Shown piece by piece: positions 27,023 through 37,436 of a stretch of DNA of 61,139 bases (the stretch's first letter is position 1; the number at the start of each line of letters is the position of its first letter). Source of the DNA: Nitrospira sp. (GTDB lineage Bacteria > Nitrospirota > Nitrospiria > Nitrospirales > Nitrospiraceae). Below the pieces are notes generated by a model, which was given only the letters and a program-made list of their open reading frames with translations, had not been told where the DNA came from and ran no database searches. The position numbers and the translations under genes were made by a program. The stretch spans positions 358,642-419,780 of the forward strand of contig SWDO01000004.1 in assembly GCA_005116895.1 (NCBI GenBank), given 5' to 3'.

Positions 27023-27670
27023 GTGAGCAAGCAGCAGAAGAGAGAGAAACGACGGATACCATTGGAAGACGCAAGCGGGAGTGGAAAGCCCGCTGATCTA
27101 CCAGTTCTTCAATCGCTGGTCACTGAAATGCTTCTCGCCCTGGGGGAAAGACCGGGTCGCAACGGTTTGCTGAAAACGCCCGAGCGCGTGGCCAAAGCAC
27201 TGGCGTTTATGACGCAGGGCTATCAGCATGACATCGACCATCTGTTGAACGGTGCACTCTTTCCGATCGAATACGACGAGATGGTCATCGTCAAGGACAT
27301 CGATTTCTTCAGTATGTGCGAGCATCACTTACTGCCATTTTTTGGGAGGGTCCATGTCGGGTACCTGCCCAATAAGAAAGTCGTCGGTTTGAGCAAGATT
27401 CCGCGGATTGTGGATACCTTCGCGAGGCGTCTGCAAGTTCAAGAACGGCTGACCGTGCAGATCGCAGAAACCATCAGCACCAAGTTAAACGCTCATGGAG
27501 TCGGAGTCGTTGTCGAAGCACGGCACCTCTGCATGATGATGCGCGGGGTGGAAAAACAAAACACGCTTGCCGTCACCAGCTCCATGTTAGGAGTATTCCG
27601 CAGTCAAGCACAGACTCGCGTCGAATTTCTGAAATTGATTCGCCGCGGCAGCGTCGGTGATCCGGACTGA
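27023..27670 (+). CDS. folE: GTP cyclohydrolase I
   Basis: A 215-residue FolE starting at GTG. Zinc ligands and active site are evident: [41 protein letters not shown], and [15 protein letters not shown] with the second Cys and the catalytic His. It opens GTP to dihydroneopterin triphosphate, the entry to folate, biopterin-like and queuosine synthesis. The N-terminal ~25 residues are lysine/arginine-rich and variable. Coupling to the preceding PTPS gene supports a common pathway. Confidence 0.96.
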   Translation: MSKQQKREKRRIPLEDASGSGKPADLPVLQSLVTEMLLALGERPGRNGLLKTPERVAKALAFMTQGYQHDIDHLLNGALFPIEYDEMVIVKDIDFFSMCEHHLLPFFGRVHVGYLPNKKVVGLSKIPRIVDTFARRLQVQERLTVQIAETISTKLNAHGVGVVVEARHLCMMMRGVEKQNTLAVTSSMLGVFRSQAQTRVEFLKLIRRGSVGDPD

Positions 27671-27705
27671 TCTCAAGATACAGGCCCCCTCATCGTTGAG
27701 CGCAG

Positions 27706-28533
27706 TTATCTCGCCTCATTCCCAATAAACTCGCGTACAGTATTGTTGAAGGCGTCCGGCTTTTCTAGGTTCGAAAGATGGGCGGCGGCTGGAATGATGG
27801 CCAAGCGGGCATTGGGAATCCGATCTGCCATGAGTTTGGCGTCGGAAGGTGGGGTGGGAAGGTCCAGTTCACCGACGATGATCTGGGTGGGACACGTGAT
27901 GTGCTTCAAGAGTGTGACGGAATCAGGCCGTTCAGCCATTGCCATCAAGTCTCCTGCGATGCCACTGATCTGATTACCCTCGATCATTGTACGTACGTGT
28001 CGGACGAGTCCCGGATTCGTCTGGACTGTCGCGGGGCTCAGTAATTTCGGGATCATGATGTCGGCAATGGCCGATGGTCCTTTCTGGTAGGCCGTCTGCG
28101 CCATCTGAAACCGCGCTTCTTTCCCTTCTGCCGTATCAGCCTGCGCTCTTGTGTCAGCCAGTACCAAGCCTTTTACGCGATCCGCATATTTTCGATAGAG
28201 AGCAAATAGGATGTAGCCGCCCATGGACAGTCCAACGAAAACCGCCTGCCGGATCGAGAGGTGATCAAGCAACCCGATCACATCATCGGCGGTTTGGTCC
28301 AGCGTATATCGCCAGAGCGGCGCATCGGATTCTCCATGCCCACGCAAGTCAATTGTCACGACTCGAAACTGTGACGAAAATTGGTTCTCCTGCTCTGCCC
28401 ACATGGTGCGGTTGAGCGGAAAGGCGTGGAGAAAGATGATGGGAAGGCCAGAGCCCCGATCGTTATACGCAAAGGTGATACCGTTGACCTGGGTTTGCAC
28501 TATTTGCTCCGTACGTTGCGAGGTTCCTACCAT
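27706..28533 (-). CDS. Alpha/beta hydrolase
   Basis: A 275-residue alpha/beta-hydrolase close to the 3-oxoadipate enol-lactonase/esterase group. The oxyanion-hole segment is FLHAFPLNRTMW, the nucleophile elbow GLSMGG, an acidic residue lies in VGELDLPTPP, and the catalytic histidine is in AAAHLSNLEKP. The substrate cannot be told from sequence. It is transcribed divergently from rarA, with starts 80 bp apart. Confidence 0.88.
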   Translation of the reverse strand: MVGTSQRTEQIVQTQVNGITFAYNDRGSGLPIIFLHAFPLNRTMWAEQENQFSSQFRVVTIDLRGHGESDAPLWRYTLDQTADDVIGLLDHLSIRQAVFVGLSMGGYILFALYRKYADRVKGLVLADTRAQADTAEGKEARFQMAQTAYQKGPSAIADIMIPKLLSPATVQTNPGLVRHVRTMIEGNQISGIAGDLMAMAERPDSVTLLKHITCPTQIIVGELDLPTPPSDAKLMADRIPNARLAIIPAAAHLSNLEKPDAFNNTVREFIGNEAR

Positions 28534-28613
28534 TGGCTGCCTGCAGGGTCAAGAGGCCATTTGCGATCATCTGGCACGGCGTATACAATTCCTGCTCTTT
28601 ACGGAGGAGGAAC

Positions 28614-29909
28614 ATGACTCGTTCTCGTGATCCGGCTCCTGATTTGTTCACGCCTCCAGATCGCGATGACACGGTCGAGGCTCCGCTCGCCGAGCGGATG
28701 CGGCCACGTATGTTTGCGGATTTTGTGGGACAAGACGACATCACGGCACCGGATCGGGCGCTTCGGCGGGCCATCGAGGCAGACCAGCTCTCGTCCGTAA
28801 TCTTCTGGGGGCCGCCCGGTTCGGGGAAGACAACGCTGGCCCATCTGATTGCCCGGCATACGAAGGCGCAGTTTATTCCATTTTCGGCTGTGACCAGCGG
28901 CGTGCCTGAGCTACGCACGAGCATTAAGGCAGCGGACCAACGCCGAGCGATCAATGGGCAGCGGACCATTTTATTCGTTGATGAAATCCACCGCTTCAAC
29001 AAGGCACAGCAAGACGCGTTTCTTCCCCATGTCGAGCGAGGCACCATCATTCTTGTCGGCGCGACCACGGAGAATCCTTCCTTCGAAGTTATCAGCCCAC
29101 TCTTGTCCCGTTCGCTGGTCGTCGTGCTCAAACCGCTTACCGAGGACGCGTTAGGTCAGATTCTTGATCGCGCGCTTGCCGATGTTGAACTCGGGCTGGG
29201 GAAATGGGAAGCGCGCTTCGTACCGGAGGCACGCCAACGAATGATTTCGTTTGGCAATGGCGATGCGAGGGCGCTGCTCACATCGTTAGAATTTGTGGTG
29301 ACGCAAGCGCCGGCAGGATCCGATGGCGCGCGCGTGATTGATGAAGCGATATTGGAAGCGGCACTGGGCAAGAAGGCCCTGCGCTACGATAAGTCAGGCG
29401 AAGAACACTACAACGTCATTTCAGCCTACATTAAAAGCCTTCGAGATTCCGATCCAAATGGAGCGCTGTACTGGCTAGCCAGGATGCTGGATGCCGGCGA
29501 AGATCCGAAATTCATCGCTCGACGTATGGTGATCTTTGCCTCGGAGGATATCGGCAATGCTGATCCCCTCGCCCTGCTCATTGCCACATCGGTGGCACAA
29601 GCTGTCCAGTTCGTAGGGCTCCCCGAGGCACAGATTAACCTGGCACAAGGGACCACCTACTTGGCTTCGCGGCCCAAAGACAATGCGTCCTACGTCGGTC
29701 TTTTGGAAGCGCTAAAAGACGCGAAAGCCTATGGCAATTTGGGGGTCCCGGTTCATCTCCGGAACGCCGTGACCTCACTGATGAGGGACCTAGGCTATGG
29801 AACCAACTACCGCTATGTCCACGACGATCCGGCAGCACGAACTGAACAAACCCACCTCCCACTACCACTCCAAGGTCGACTGTACTACCGCCCAAAGCCT
29901 CTGGGATAG
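28614..29909 (+). CDS. rarA: Replication-associated recombination protein RarA (MgsA)
   Basis: The ATG at 28614 (preceded by GGAGGAGGAAC) gives 431 residues. The AAA+ core has Walker A GPPGSGKTT, Walker B ILFVDEIHRFNKAQQD, and sensor 1 GATTENPSFEV. The C-terminal oligomerisation domain contains ASEDIGNADP and YLASRPKDNASY. RarA acts at stalled forks and is related to clamp-loader ATPases. Confidence 0.95.
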   Translation: MTRSRDPAPDLFTPPDRDDTVEAPLAERMRPRMFADFVGQDDITAPDRALRRAIEADQLSSVIFWGPPGSGKTTLAHLIARHTKAQFIPFSAVTSGVPELRTSIKAADQRRAINGQRTILFVDEIHRFNKAQQDAFLPHVERGTIILVGATTENPSFEVISPLLSRSLVVVLKPLTEDALGQILDRALADVELGLGKWEARFVPEARQRMISFGNGDARALLTSLEFVVTQAPAGSDGARVIDEAILEAALGKKALRYDKSGEEHYNVISAYIKSLRDSDPNGALYWLARMLDAGEDPKFIARRMVIFASEDIGNADPLALLIATSVAQAVQFVGLPEAQINLAQGTTYLASRPKDNASYVGLLEALKDAKAYGNLGVPVHLRNAVTSLMRDLGYGTNYRYVHDDPAARTEQTHLPLPLQGRLYYRPKPLG

Positions 29910-29959
29910 GGCCGATTGTCCCGGTTTACATTCTTGTCTAATCGGTTATACTTAGAGTA

Positions 29960-30352
29960 ATGAAGCGAGGGGAAGAAAAACCATCGGCCAGCGTGATGGC
30001 ACTGAGTGAGCGGAGGAAATTTGTTCGGGCCACTCTGGTCGGCTCCGCCTTGATGTCGCCGAAGAGCGGCGGGCGCGCTTGTACCGCAGTCCTGGATAAT
30101 GTAAACAAGCTCGGGGCCGGACTTCATACCAAAGATCGCTTTCCATCTAGTGAGAAGGTCACGGTCTCCCTTGCCTTCCTCGATTCCGATCGAGTTGAGC
30201 AACAGGAAAAACTCGATGGGACTGTTGCCTGGGTCAGGCCCTGGGAAAAGAAAGGATTCTTGATCGGCGTTGTCTGGGATGAATTGGTGACGAAAGAGAA
30301 GAACCGCTGGTTGTACTACTATCTAGAAGAAACCCTCAAAGCCTCTGTCTAA
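29960..30352 (+). CDS. PilZ-domain protein
   Basis: A 130-residue protein with a single PilZ-like domain. The N-terminal motif ERRKFVRA supplies the RxxxR arginines that contact cyclic di-GMP, followed by LDNVNKLGAGL in the place of the (D/N)xSxxG motif and a DGTVAWVRPWEKKG strand pair. The start could also be the ATG at 29996. It stands alone between rarA and a convergent ABC-F gene. Binding of the nucleotide is plausible but not certain. Confidence 0.7.
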   Translation: MKRGEEKPSASVMALSERRKFVRATLVGSALMSPKSGGRACTAVLDNVNKLGAGLHTKDRFPSSEKVTVSLAFLDSDRVEQQEKLDGTVAWVRPWEKKGFLIGVVWDELVTKEKNRWLYYYLEETLKASV

Positions 30353-30400
30353 AACACTCTCTGAGTACCACATATACGAACTCAAAAATAGATTACAGAA

Positions 30401-32242
30401 CTAGCCCAGCGAGACTAGCTGTTGTTTGACGTTTTCTAATTCAGCTGACAGTGATTCCCACCGGGCAGTGAGTCGCTCAAGATCGCGTTTCCAATCCTTC
30501 TGCTCGTGCTGCAGAAGGTTCCACCTATCAAACTGTTCGTAGAGCTTCGGATCAGCCAATTCTGCCTCGCGGGTTCTGATCTTCTCTTCGGTCTCACTAA
30601 TCTCGGTTTCGGAACGTGATACCTGTTTCTCCAATCGCGCCTGGGTCTTAGAGAGATCACGGCGCTCCCCACCGCGCCCTTTTGGCAGTACTTGCTGTTC
30701 CATTGCCCGAGTAGGGCCTGAAGAGGAGCGGGGCGATGCTCGTTCGAGCTCGTCACTCGTTTCTTTAATCGACTCAAACTCTTGGGTCTTCTTCCACAAA
30801 TAATACTCGTAGTCACCGATAAAGTTCCGCGCCTGTCCCTCTTCAATCTCAACGACCCGGGTGGCGATGCGTGCCAGAAACGTCGGATCGTGGGAAATGA
30901 AGATGATGGTCCCGGGAAATTCAGCTAAGGCATCTGTGAGCATATCCACAGAGGCTGGGTCCAAATGGTTCGTCGGCTCATCAAGCAGCAAGGTATTGGC
31001 GGGTTCGACCAACATGCGGGCTAACGCCACCCGGTTTCGCTCGCCACCGCTTAACGCCTTGATCAGTTTTTTCTGATCGTCGCCGGAAAACAAGAAGGCG
31101 CCGGCGATGCCGCGCAGGAAATTCCTTTCTGCATGGTTGGTGACTTCTTCCAGCGATTCGAGAATCGAATGTTCGGGGTTCAAGGTTTCGGCCTGATGCT
31201 GGGCGAAGTAGTGCAACGTTACGCCGTGGCCCACGGTTCTGGTGCCGGTATCGGAAGGAAGGACGCCAGCGAGCATCTTCAAGAGCGTACTCTTTCCGGC
31301 TCCGTTCTCACCAACCAGTGCGATACGTTGGCCACGCTCTATGGAAAAATCGAGCGTCTTGTAAACGATTTTTTCGCCGTAGCGTTTACTGGCGCCAGCC
31401 AGATCTAACACCTGACGGCCGCTGGTCGACGGAAGGGGAAACCGGAACTTGACGCGTTTCGGATCTCGCTGGATTTCAATCCGCTTCACCTTATCGAGCT
31501 GCTTGAGGCGCGACTGCACCTGACTGGCTTTGTTGGCTTGGTATCGAAAGCGATCGACAAACTTTTGAACCCGAGCGACCTCTTTGGATTGGCGAGCCGC
31601 CGAGGCGTGGAGTTGAGCATCCTTTTCGGCTTTCAGTTTGCAGAAGAGCGAATAGTTGCCTCGGTATTCTTCGATTTTGTGATGCCGTAGTTCCCAGATA
31701 TGGGTGACGACACGATCGAGAAAGGCGGTGTCGTGGCTGATGATCAGGAGCGTCATACCCGACTGCAACAAGAACTGCTCGAACCAGCGTTGAGTCGGCT
31801 TGTCCAAATGGTTGGTCGGCTCGTCCAGCATGAGCACGTCGGGATTGGACAAGAGCAGATGTCCTAACGCGACCCGCATCCGGTACCCTCCGGACAGTTT
31901 CTCGACGGGGCGATCGAAATCAACTTCCGTAAATCCCAACCCCATCAGGATGCGCTTAGCTTCGTGCTCAGGGTACTCGTCACGATGTGTGGCATCGAGG
32001 ACGGTCTTGCCAGTAATGGTTTCTAGTTCTTGCGGAAGGTAGCCGATTCGAAGACGAGGTCGCTTACGGATCGAGCCTTCATCGGGTGACTCTTCGGCCA
32101 GGATCATACGAAAGAGTGTGGTCTTGCCGGCGCCGTTCGGTCCGACCAAGCCGACTCGTGAATTCGGGCGAAGATGTGCGGAGACCTCAGAAAGGAGGAC
32201 CTTCGTGGAATATTGCTTGCTGACGGATTCAATTTGGAGCAT
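30401..32242 (-). CDS. ABC-F family ATPase (YheS/Uup-like)
   Basis: Two ABC ATPase modules in one soluble chain of 613 residues, starting MLQIESVSKQY at the ATG at 32242 (an in-frame upstream start would add 20 unlikely residues). Walker A sites are GPNGAGKTT and GENGAGKST. Signatures are KLSGGYRMRVALG and ALSGGERNRVALA, and both Walker B ends are LDEPTNHLD. The inter-domain linker of about 80 residues is charged, and a C-terminal coiled coil (ARLEKQVSRSETEISETEE...) follows residue 530. ABC-F proteins act on the ribosomal E site, and no membrane domain is present. Confidence 0.92.
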   Translation of the reverse strand: MLQIESVSKQYSTKVLLSEVSAHLRPNSRVGLVGPNGAGKTTLFRMILAEESPDEGSIRKRPRLRIGYLPQELETITGKTVLDATHRDEYPEHEAKRILMGLGFTEVDFDRPVEKLSGGYRMRVALGHLLLSNPDVLMLDEPTNHLDKPTQRWFEQFLLQSGMTLLIISHDTAFLDRVVTHIWELRHHKIEEYRGNYSLFCKLKAEKDAQLHASAARQSKEVARVQKFVDRFRYQANKASQVQSRLKQLDKVKRIEIQRDPKRVKFRFPLPSTSGRQVLDLAGASKRYGEKIVYKTLDFSIERGQRIALVGENGAGKSTLLKMLAGVLPSDTGTRTVGHGVTLHYFAQHQAETLNPEHSILESLEEVTNHAERNFLRGIAGAFLFSGDDQKKLIKALSGGERNRVALARMLVEPANTLLLDEPTNHLDPASVDMLTDALAEFPGTIIFISHDPTFLARIATRVVEIEEGQARNFIGDYEYYLWKKTQEFESIKETSDELERASPRSSSGPTRAMEQQVLPKGRGGERRDLSKTQARLEKQVSRSETEISETEEKIRTREAELADPKLYEQFDRWNLLQHEQKDWKRDLERLTARWESLSAELENVKQQLVSLG

Positions 32243-32460
32243 CGGCACAAACCTTCCGTGTGATAATGGGATGCCTAGGTCACCCGAGATGCACTCGAAC
32301 AAGGGAAACAGCTAGTAGGTCGGAAGGCGAGGAAGCTGAAGAAAGCTGAGCATAAGTGATCGGTACAACAGAAACATTTTAGAATCCTAAATTCTTGAGG
32401 TGTTTATCCGGCACAACGGTTACGATAAACCTCAAACGAGCAGCTGGCACGTGCAAGGTT

Positions 32461-32536
32461 TGGTGGAGCTGGCCGGGATTGAACCGGCGACCTCGTGAAT
32501 GCCATTCACGCGCGCTCCCAACTGCGCTACAGCCCC
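32461..32536 (-). tRNA. tRNA-Ala(GGC)
   Basis: Minus-strand 76-nt tRNA. Acceptor GGGGCTG pairs with CAGCTCC (one G-U), discriminator A, encoded CCA. Anticodon stem CGTGA/TCACG encloses ATGGCAT, giving anticodon GGC. It decodes GCC/GCU alanine codons. Confidence 0.96.
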
Positions 32537-32738
32537 ACTCTGGGAGATTCAGAGATGGAAATTACTATGGAAATTGAGGCGTTGAAACAATTCTTCGCAT
32601 GCTAACACGCAGCTTAGAGCCAGTCAACCGACCAGTGACTGCATCACCGTGTCATGATCTTGTAGAACGGTTTGAATACAAGGCATCACTACGATCATCT
32701 TGACAAAAGAATAGGCTGCACCTACCATGAGGCCCCTT

Positions 32739-34129
<1,391 letters not shown>

Positions 34130-34593
34130 AGAATGGGCGATCTCAATCATTTCTTGTTGCCCTCTAGACTGCTTGCGCTCTTACTCAAGGTGCAACGAGA
34201 TGCGATCGACACATGAGCGCCGAAGAGCTTGCGACTCTAAGCCTGGGCTTGGCTCACGACCATTCACTGCGGACCATGGTGTCTGTGTGAGACATGTCCA
34301 GCACCGGGAGCCACGAATTAGGCAGTAGCCCCCCCTGTCCCCCTGTCGCGCCTGTACCGCACAGACGCAGGTCACTGCCTGAACCCGTCAGTCTCTGCGA
34401 TCGCGGAAACTTACGGACTCCTGGCTGTGGCAATCTATCTAGCCCTAGCCGACTGAGGGCTGCTTACCCGAACAGATTACCGGACGGCTCCGCCGCGCGG
34501 ATCCTGACGACATGCGTAAACACCTCTCGTAAGAAACCATTTAGGCTGGCCTGTCTGTGCTGCCATGCGGAGCGCTGAGGCACGAGTGGTTGG
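34130..34593. other. Non-coding or decayed stretch after purA
   Basis: No ORF here reads as a protein, and no RNA gene or clear promoter was found. Short C-runs and scattered stops in all frames are typical of decayed DNA. The stretch leads into a transposase remnant. Confidence 0.5.
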
Positions 34594-34839
34594 CGTACTG
34601 CCTTCTCGATCCAGGTATTCTTTGCCGATCCGCATGTGCCGTGGTAACGTGGCACGGGCGAACGCACCAATGGCTTGCTGTGCCAGTACCTGCCCAAGGA
34701 GATGGGCTATACACAGCGTGAGTTGAACGCCATCGCCCACCGATTGGACATGCGCCCGAGAACATGTCTTGATTTTGCCACGCTCTTGCAAGCCGATGCG
34801 CAGTTGCGCCTTCATATACCCGTTGCACTTAGAACTTGA
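34594..34839 (+). pseudogene. C-terminal remnant of an IS30-family transposase
   Basis: One frame translates to a clear IS30-type transposase end: FFADPHVPW, stop, RGTGERTNGLLCQYLPKEM, then GYTQRELNAIAHRLDMRPR and ending HIPVALRT. It contains the third catalytic acidic residue region (RGTGERTNG, where intact copies read N-E-N-x-N-G-L). An in-frame TAA at 34645-34647 replaces a glutamine codon, and a few codons after KEM are missing. The N-terminal two thirds and inverted repeats are not visible. It marks past insertion activity in this zone. Confidence 0.8.
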
Positions 34840-34971
34840 AACTGCCCTGTTTTCCCTAACCTGCTGGCCGTGTTGCACATAAGGAGTGCAACGCTAGCTT
34901 AATACCAGGGTATCGGTGGTAGGCTCCTTCAGAGAATCGCGTCACTCTGGATAACACGTGCGAGACCTTAC

Positions 34972-36462
34972 GTGAATCTCAACGACCGTCTTCGAAGTTC
35001 CATCTCTTGGTTGGCTTGTTCGAAAGTGGTCGTGCAAGGCATCTCGCTCCTCAGTACCCTGACAGTTGCTCGGTTGCTGACGCCGGACAATTATGGGGTG
35101 ATGGCACTTTCCGCCTTCTGGACATCATCCCTCTTGGTGGTGAGCGAACTGGGAGCGGGCGCGGCGGTCATCCAGTTTCAGAATCTCAAAAAGCAAGAGC
35201 TGAATATCCTCTTCGGGTTCACGACCAGCTTATCACTCCTCGGCTATCTTGTGCTGTTTCTACTCGCTCCGTTCATCGGAGACTGGTTTGCCAGCGAGCA
35301 GCTTTCGTCAGTGCTCCGCGTCGCCGGCATGGCACTTCCCATCGCGACGCTCAGAGTTGTTCCCGAGGGACTTTTGCGTAAAGAATTTCGGTTTGATCTC
35401 ATCGCGAAGACCAACATCATGTCGTCATCGTTATCGATTCCTGTTGCGTTGATGTGTGCGTTCTCCGGTGCAGGCGTATGGGCGTTGGTTGCGTCCTCGC
35501 TCGTGGGTGCACTGGCACAGACGCTTCTGATTTTTCATTACGAGCAATGGCGGCCGTCCACTGCTATGGAATCCGAACGCTGGGATCGGCTCATGCGATT
35601 TTGTCTGCAGTCTTTTGGAGGGAGAATCTGTTGGGCCGTGTATCAACAGTTGGACGTGTTGATCCTAGGAAAGTTTGAAGGAGCTGTGAGTGTCGGGATC
35701 TACACGATGGCGCTGCAACTAATCACGTTTCCAGTCGAGAAAGTGTTCAGCATCGTGAATGAAATCGCGTATCCTGCCATGGCGCATCTTCAAGACGATG
35801 TGACGCAACTCCGCGCTTCATTCGCACAGAGTCTCCGTATCCTCACGGCAGTGGCATGTCCGCTGTATATCGGGCTGGGCTTCGTAGCGGAGGATCTTAT
35901 TCAAATCATTCTGACTGACAAATGGAGTGATTCCGCGGGGGTGCTCAAATTGCTGGTGCCCTATGGATTGTTCACCGCACTTGCCGTGTTACCTGCACCA
36001 ATTCTACTATCTCGGTATCGAGCCGATCTCGTCTTCCGGTACACGTTTGCACAATTAGTAATCATGCCACTGGCCTTTTGGATTGGAGCGCGTCAGGCTG
36101 GGGCAATTGGTGTCGCGATGGCCTGGGTGGTTGTCTATCCGTTTAGCCTGTCTTGGCTGTTCATTCAAGTGTTCAGAGAAGTGCAGATTACCTGGTATGA
36201 AGCATGGGTGGTGGTCAAGCCAGCTATGAGTGCGGCCCTATGCATGGGTGCTGCGCTCATGGCGCTTAAAATTGGACTGGCTCATGGAGGCGTAAACCAA
36301 GCAGCCGTTACGTTGGTGATCACCGTTGTTACTGGAGCCGTGACCTATGTGTGCGGATTGTGGGTATATGGGAGAGATCTCTTAGTCGAATTGCTCGCAA
36401 TGGGTACCTCACTGGTTCGGAGAAATGCTCCCGCCAAAGAAAAACTTCACGCTCGCGACTGA
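34972..36462 (+). CDS. Wzx/MATE-like polysaccharide flippase
   Basis: A 496-residue membrane protein with about 12 to 14 predicted helices. The N-terminal LTVARLLTPDNYGVMALS is characteristic of the WzxC/polysaccharide-biosynthesis branch of the MOP superfamily, as is the central LDVLILGKFEGAVSVGIYTMALQL. It would flip lipid-linked oligosaccharides across the inner membrane. It starts at GTG. No glycosyltransferase or polymerase is next to it, and both flanks are decayed, so it looks like the survivor of a lost exopolysaccharide cluster. Confidence 0.88.
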   Translation: MNLNDRLRSSISWLACSKVVVQGISLLSTLTVARLLTPDNYGVMALSAFWTSSLLVVSELGAGAAVIQFQNLKKQELNILFGFTTSLSLLGYLVLFLLAPFIGDWFASEQLSSVLRVAGMALPIATLRVVPEGLLRKEFRFDLIAKTNIMSSSLSIPVALMCAFSGAGVWALVASSLVGALAQTLLIFHYEQWRPSTAMESERWDRLMRFCLQSFGGRICWAVYQQLDVLILGKFEGAVSVGIYTMALQLITFPVEKVFSIVNEIAYPAMAHLQDDVTQLRASFAQSLRILTAVACPLYIGLGFVAEDLIQIILTDKWSDSAGVLKLLVPYGLFTALAVLPAPILLSRYRADLVFRYTFAQLVIMPLAFWIGARQAGAIGVAMAWVVVYPFSLSWLFIQVFREVQITWYEAWVVVKPAMSAALCMGAALMALKIGLAHGGVNQAAVTLVITVVTGAVTYVCGLWVYGRDLLVELLAMGTSLVRRNAPAKEKLHARD

Positions 36463-37436
36463 TCTGTTTCCTTCTCCATTATGTTCAGACTGCCCGACCT
36501 TTCAGGCTAGCGGCTTCGTTAAGCCTACTGATCTTGGGATCTGACAGGAATGTATCAGGCCTGCTAGAGGCGGGAGCTGAGGGGGAACATTTGAATGGTT
36601 GTTTCTTGCGCCTTAAGAAGAAAGATGTCCGGCAAGGCGTTCCAAACATTTGACGAGGAACGGCACAGAGCTGGGACTGGCGCTATTGGTGTGGCCATGG
36701 ATGCTCATTCTGGTGTCCCGCACTGCTGGATCTGGTCCAATGCAGTGTCCAGATTGCTCGATTTCAAATCAGCACCGCTCACTCTTGCCGAATGATCTCC
36801 CTGTTTCTGTGGTACGCGGACAGTTCTTGGTTTACTACGGGCTTGTACTTGCGGGACCAACGCGTGGGCAATGAAATCGACCAAGCAAGGCAACTGTGAG
36901 TTGAGACGTGCATACCCCTACTAACGAGTGAGGACAATTTCGTCAGGCATCTGTTACCTTGCCACAATTGTTCTACTCTGCAGCTTGCTCCGGAGAACTT
37001 TACTTCTCCCTTAAGGTGAGAGGCGTGTGAAATCCAGGGCCGTCAAGATGCATCACCGCCCTCTCTATTCTTGTTGGTGGGCTGCAGTATTTTTACACCG
37101 CCATGCAGGTGTTGAAGTTTCATTCTCATTTTGGGACACGAGTACAGAGGCGTTTACTGATCCAGCGCAATCCTCTTTGCCGGAGGATTCAGTGTGCCCA
37201 CAATTAGGTCAGAGAATGTCTCAGGAATTGTGCAGTGCCCGTTCATGATTCTCCTTTGTTGCAGGTAGAATGTGGAATTTTGAAGCGTATTATCGCTTCC
37301 ATCCTCCACTTTCTGACCGCGAGTCACTAGATTTGTTAGCGTATCTTTTCCTGTGAATCTCTCAATGGGCCAGCTATCAGTACCAAACGGACGACTTTTT
37401 CGGCGCAATCGAGTTTGTCGTTAGCTGGAGGTGTAT
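36463..37436. other. Gene-free, probably decayed DNA between flippase and asparagine-synthetase-like gene
   Basis: About 970 bp with only short ORFs of poor coding character. A plus-strand frame at 36650-36874 includes a CPDC motif after a hydrophobic stretch, and a minus-strand ORF of 30 codons (37154-37246) has AAAGGAG before its ATG. Neither is recognised. I interpret the stretch as remains of accessory genes. Confidence 0.5.

Noticed and set aside
37154..37246. 30-codon minus-strand ORF with AAAGGAG before its ATG, next to an asparagine-synthetase-like gene, considered as a lasso-peptide precursor
   Set aside because: It lies on the opposite strand to the synthetase gene. It lacks a Thr at the penultimate leader position and a Gly with Asp/Glu at ring position 7-9, and no leader peptidase gene is nearby.
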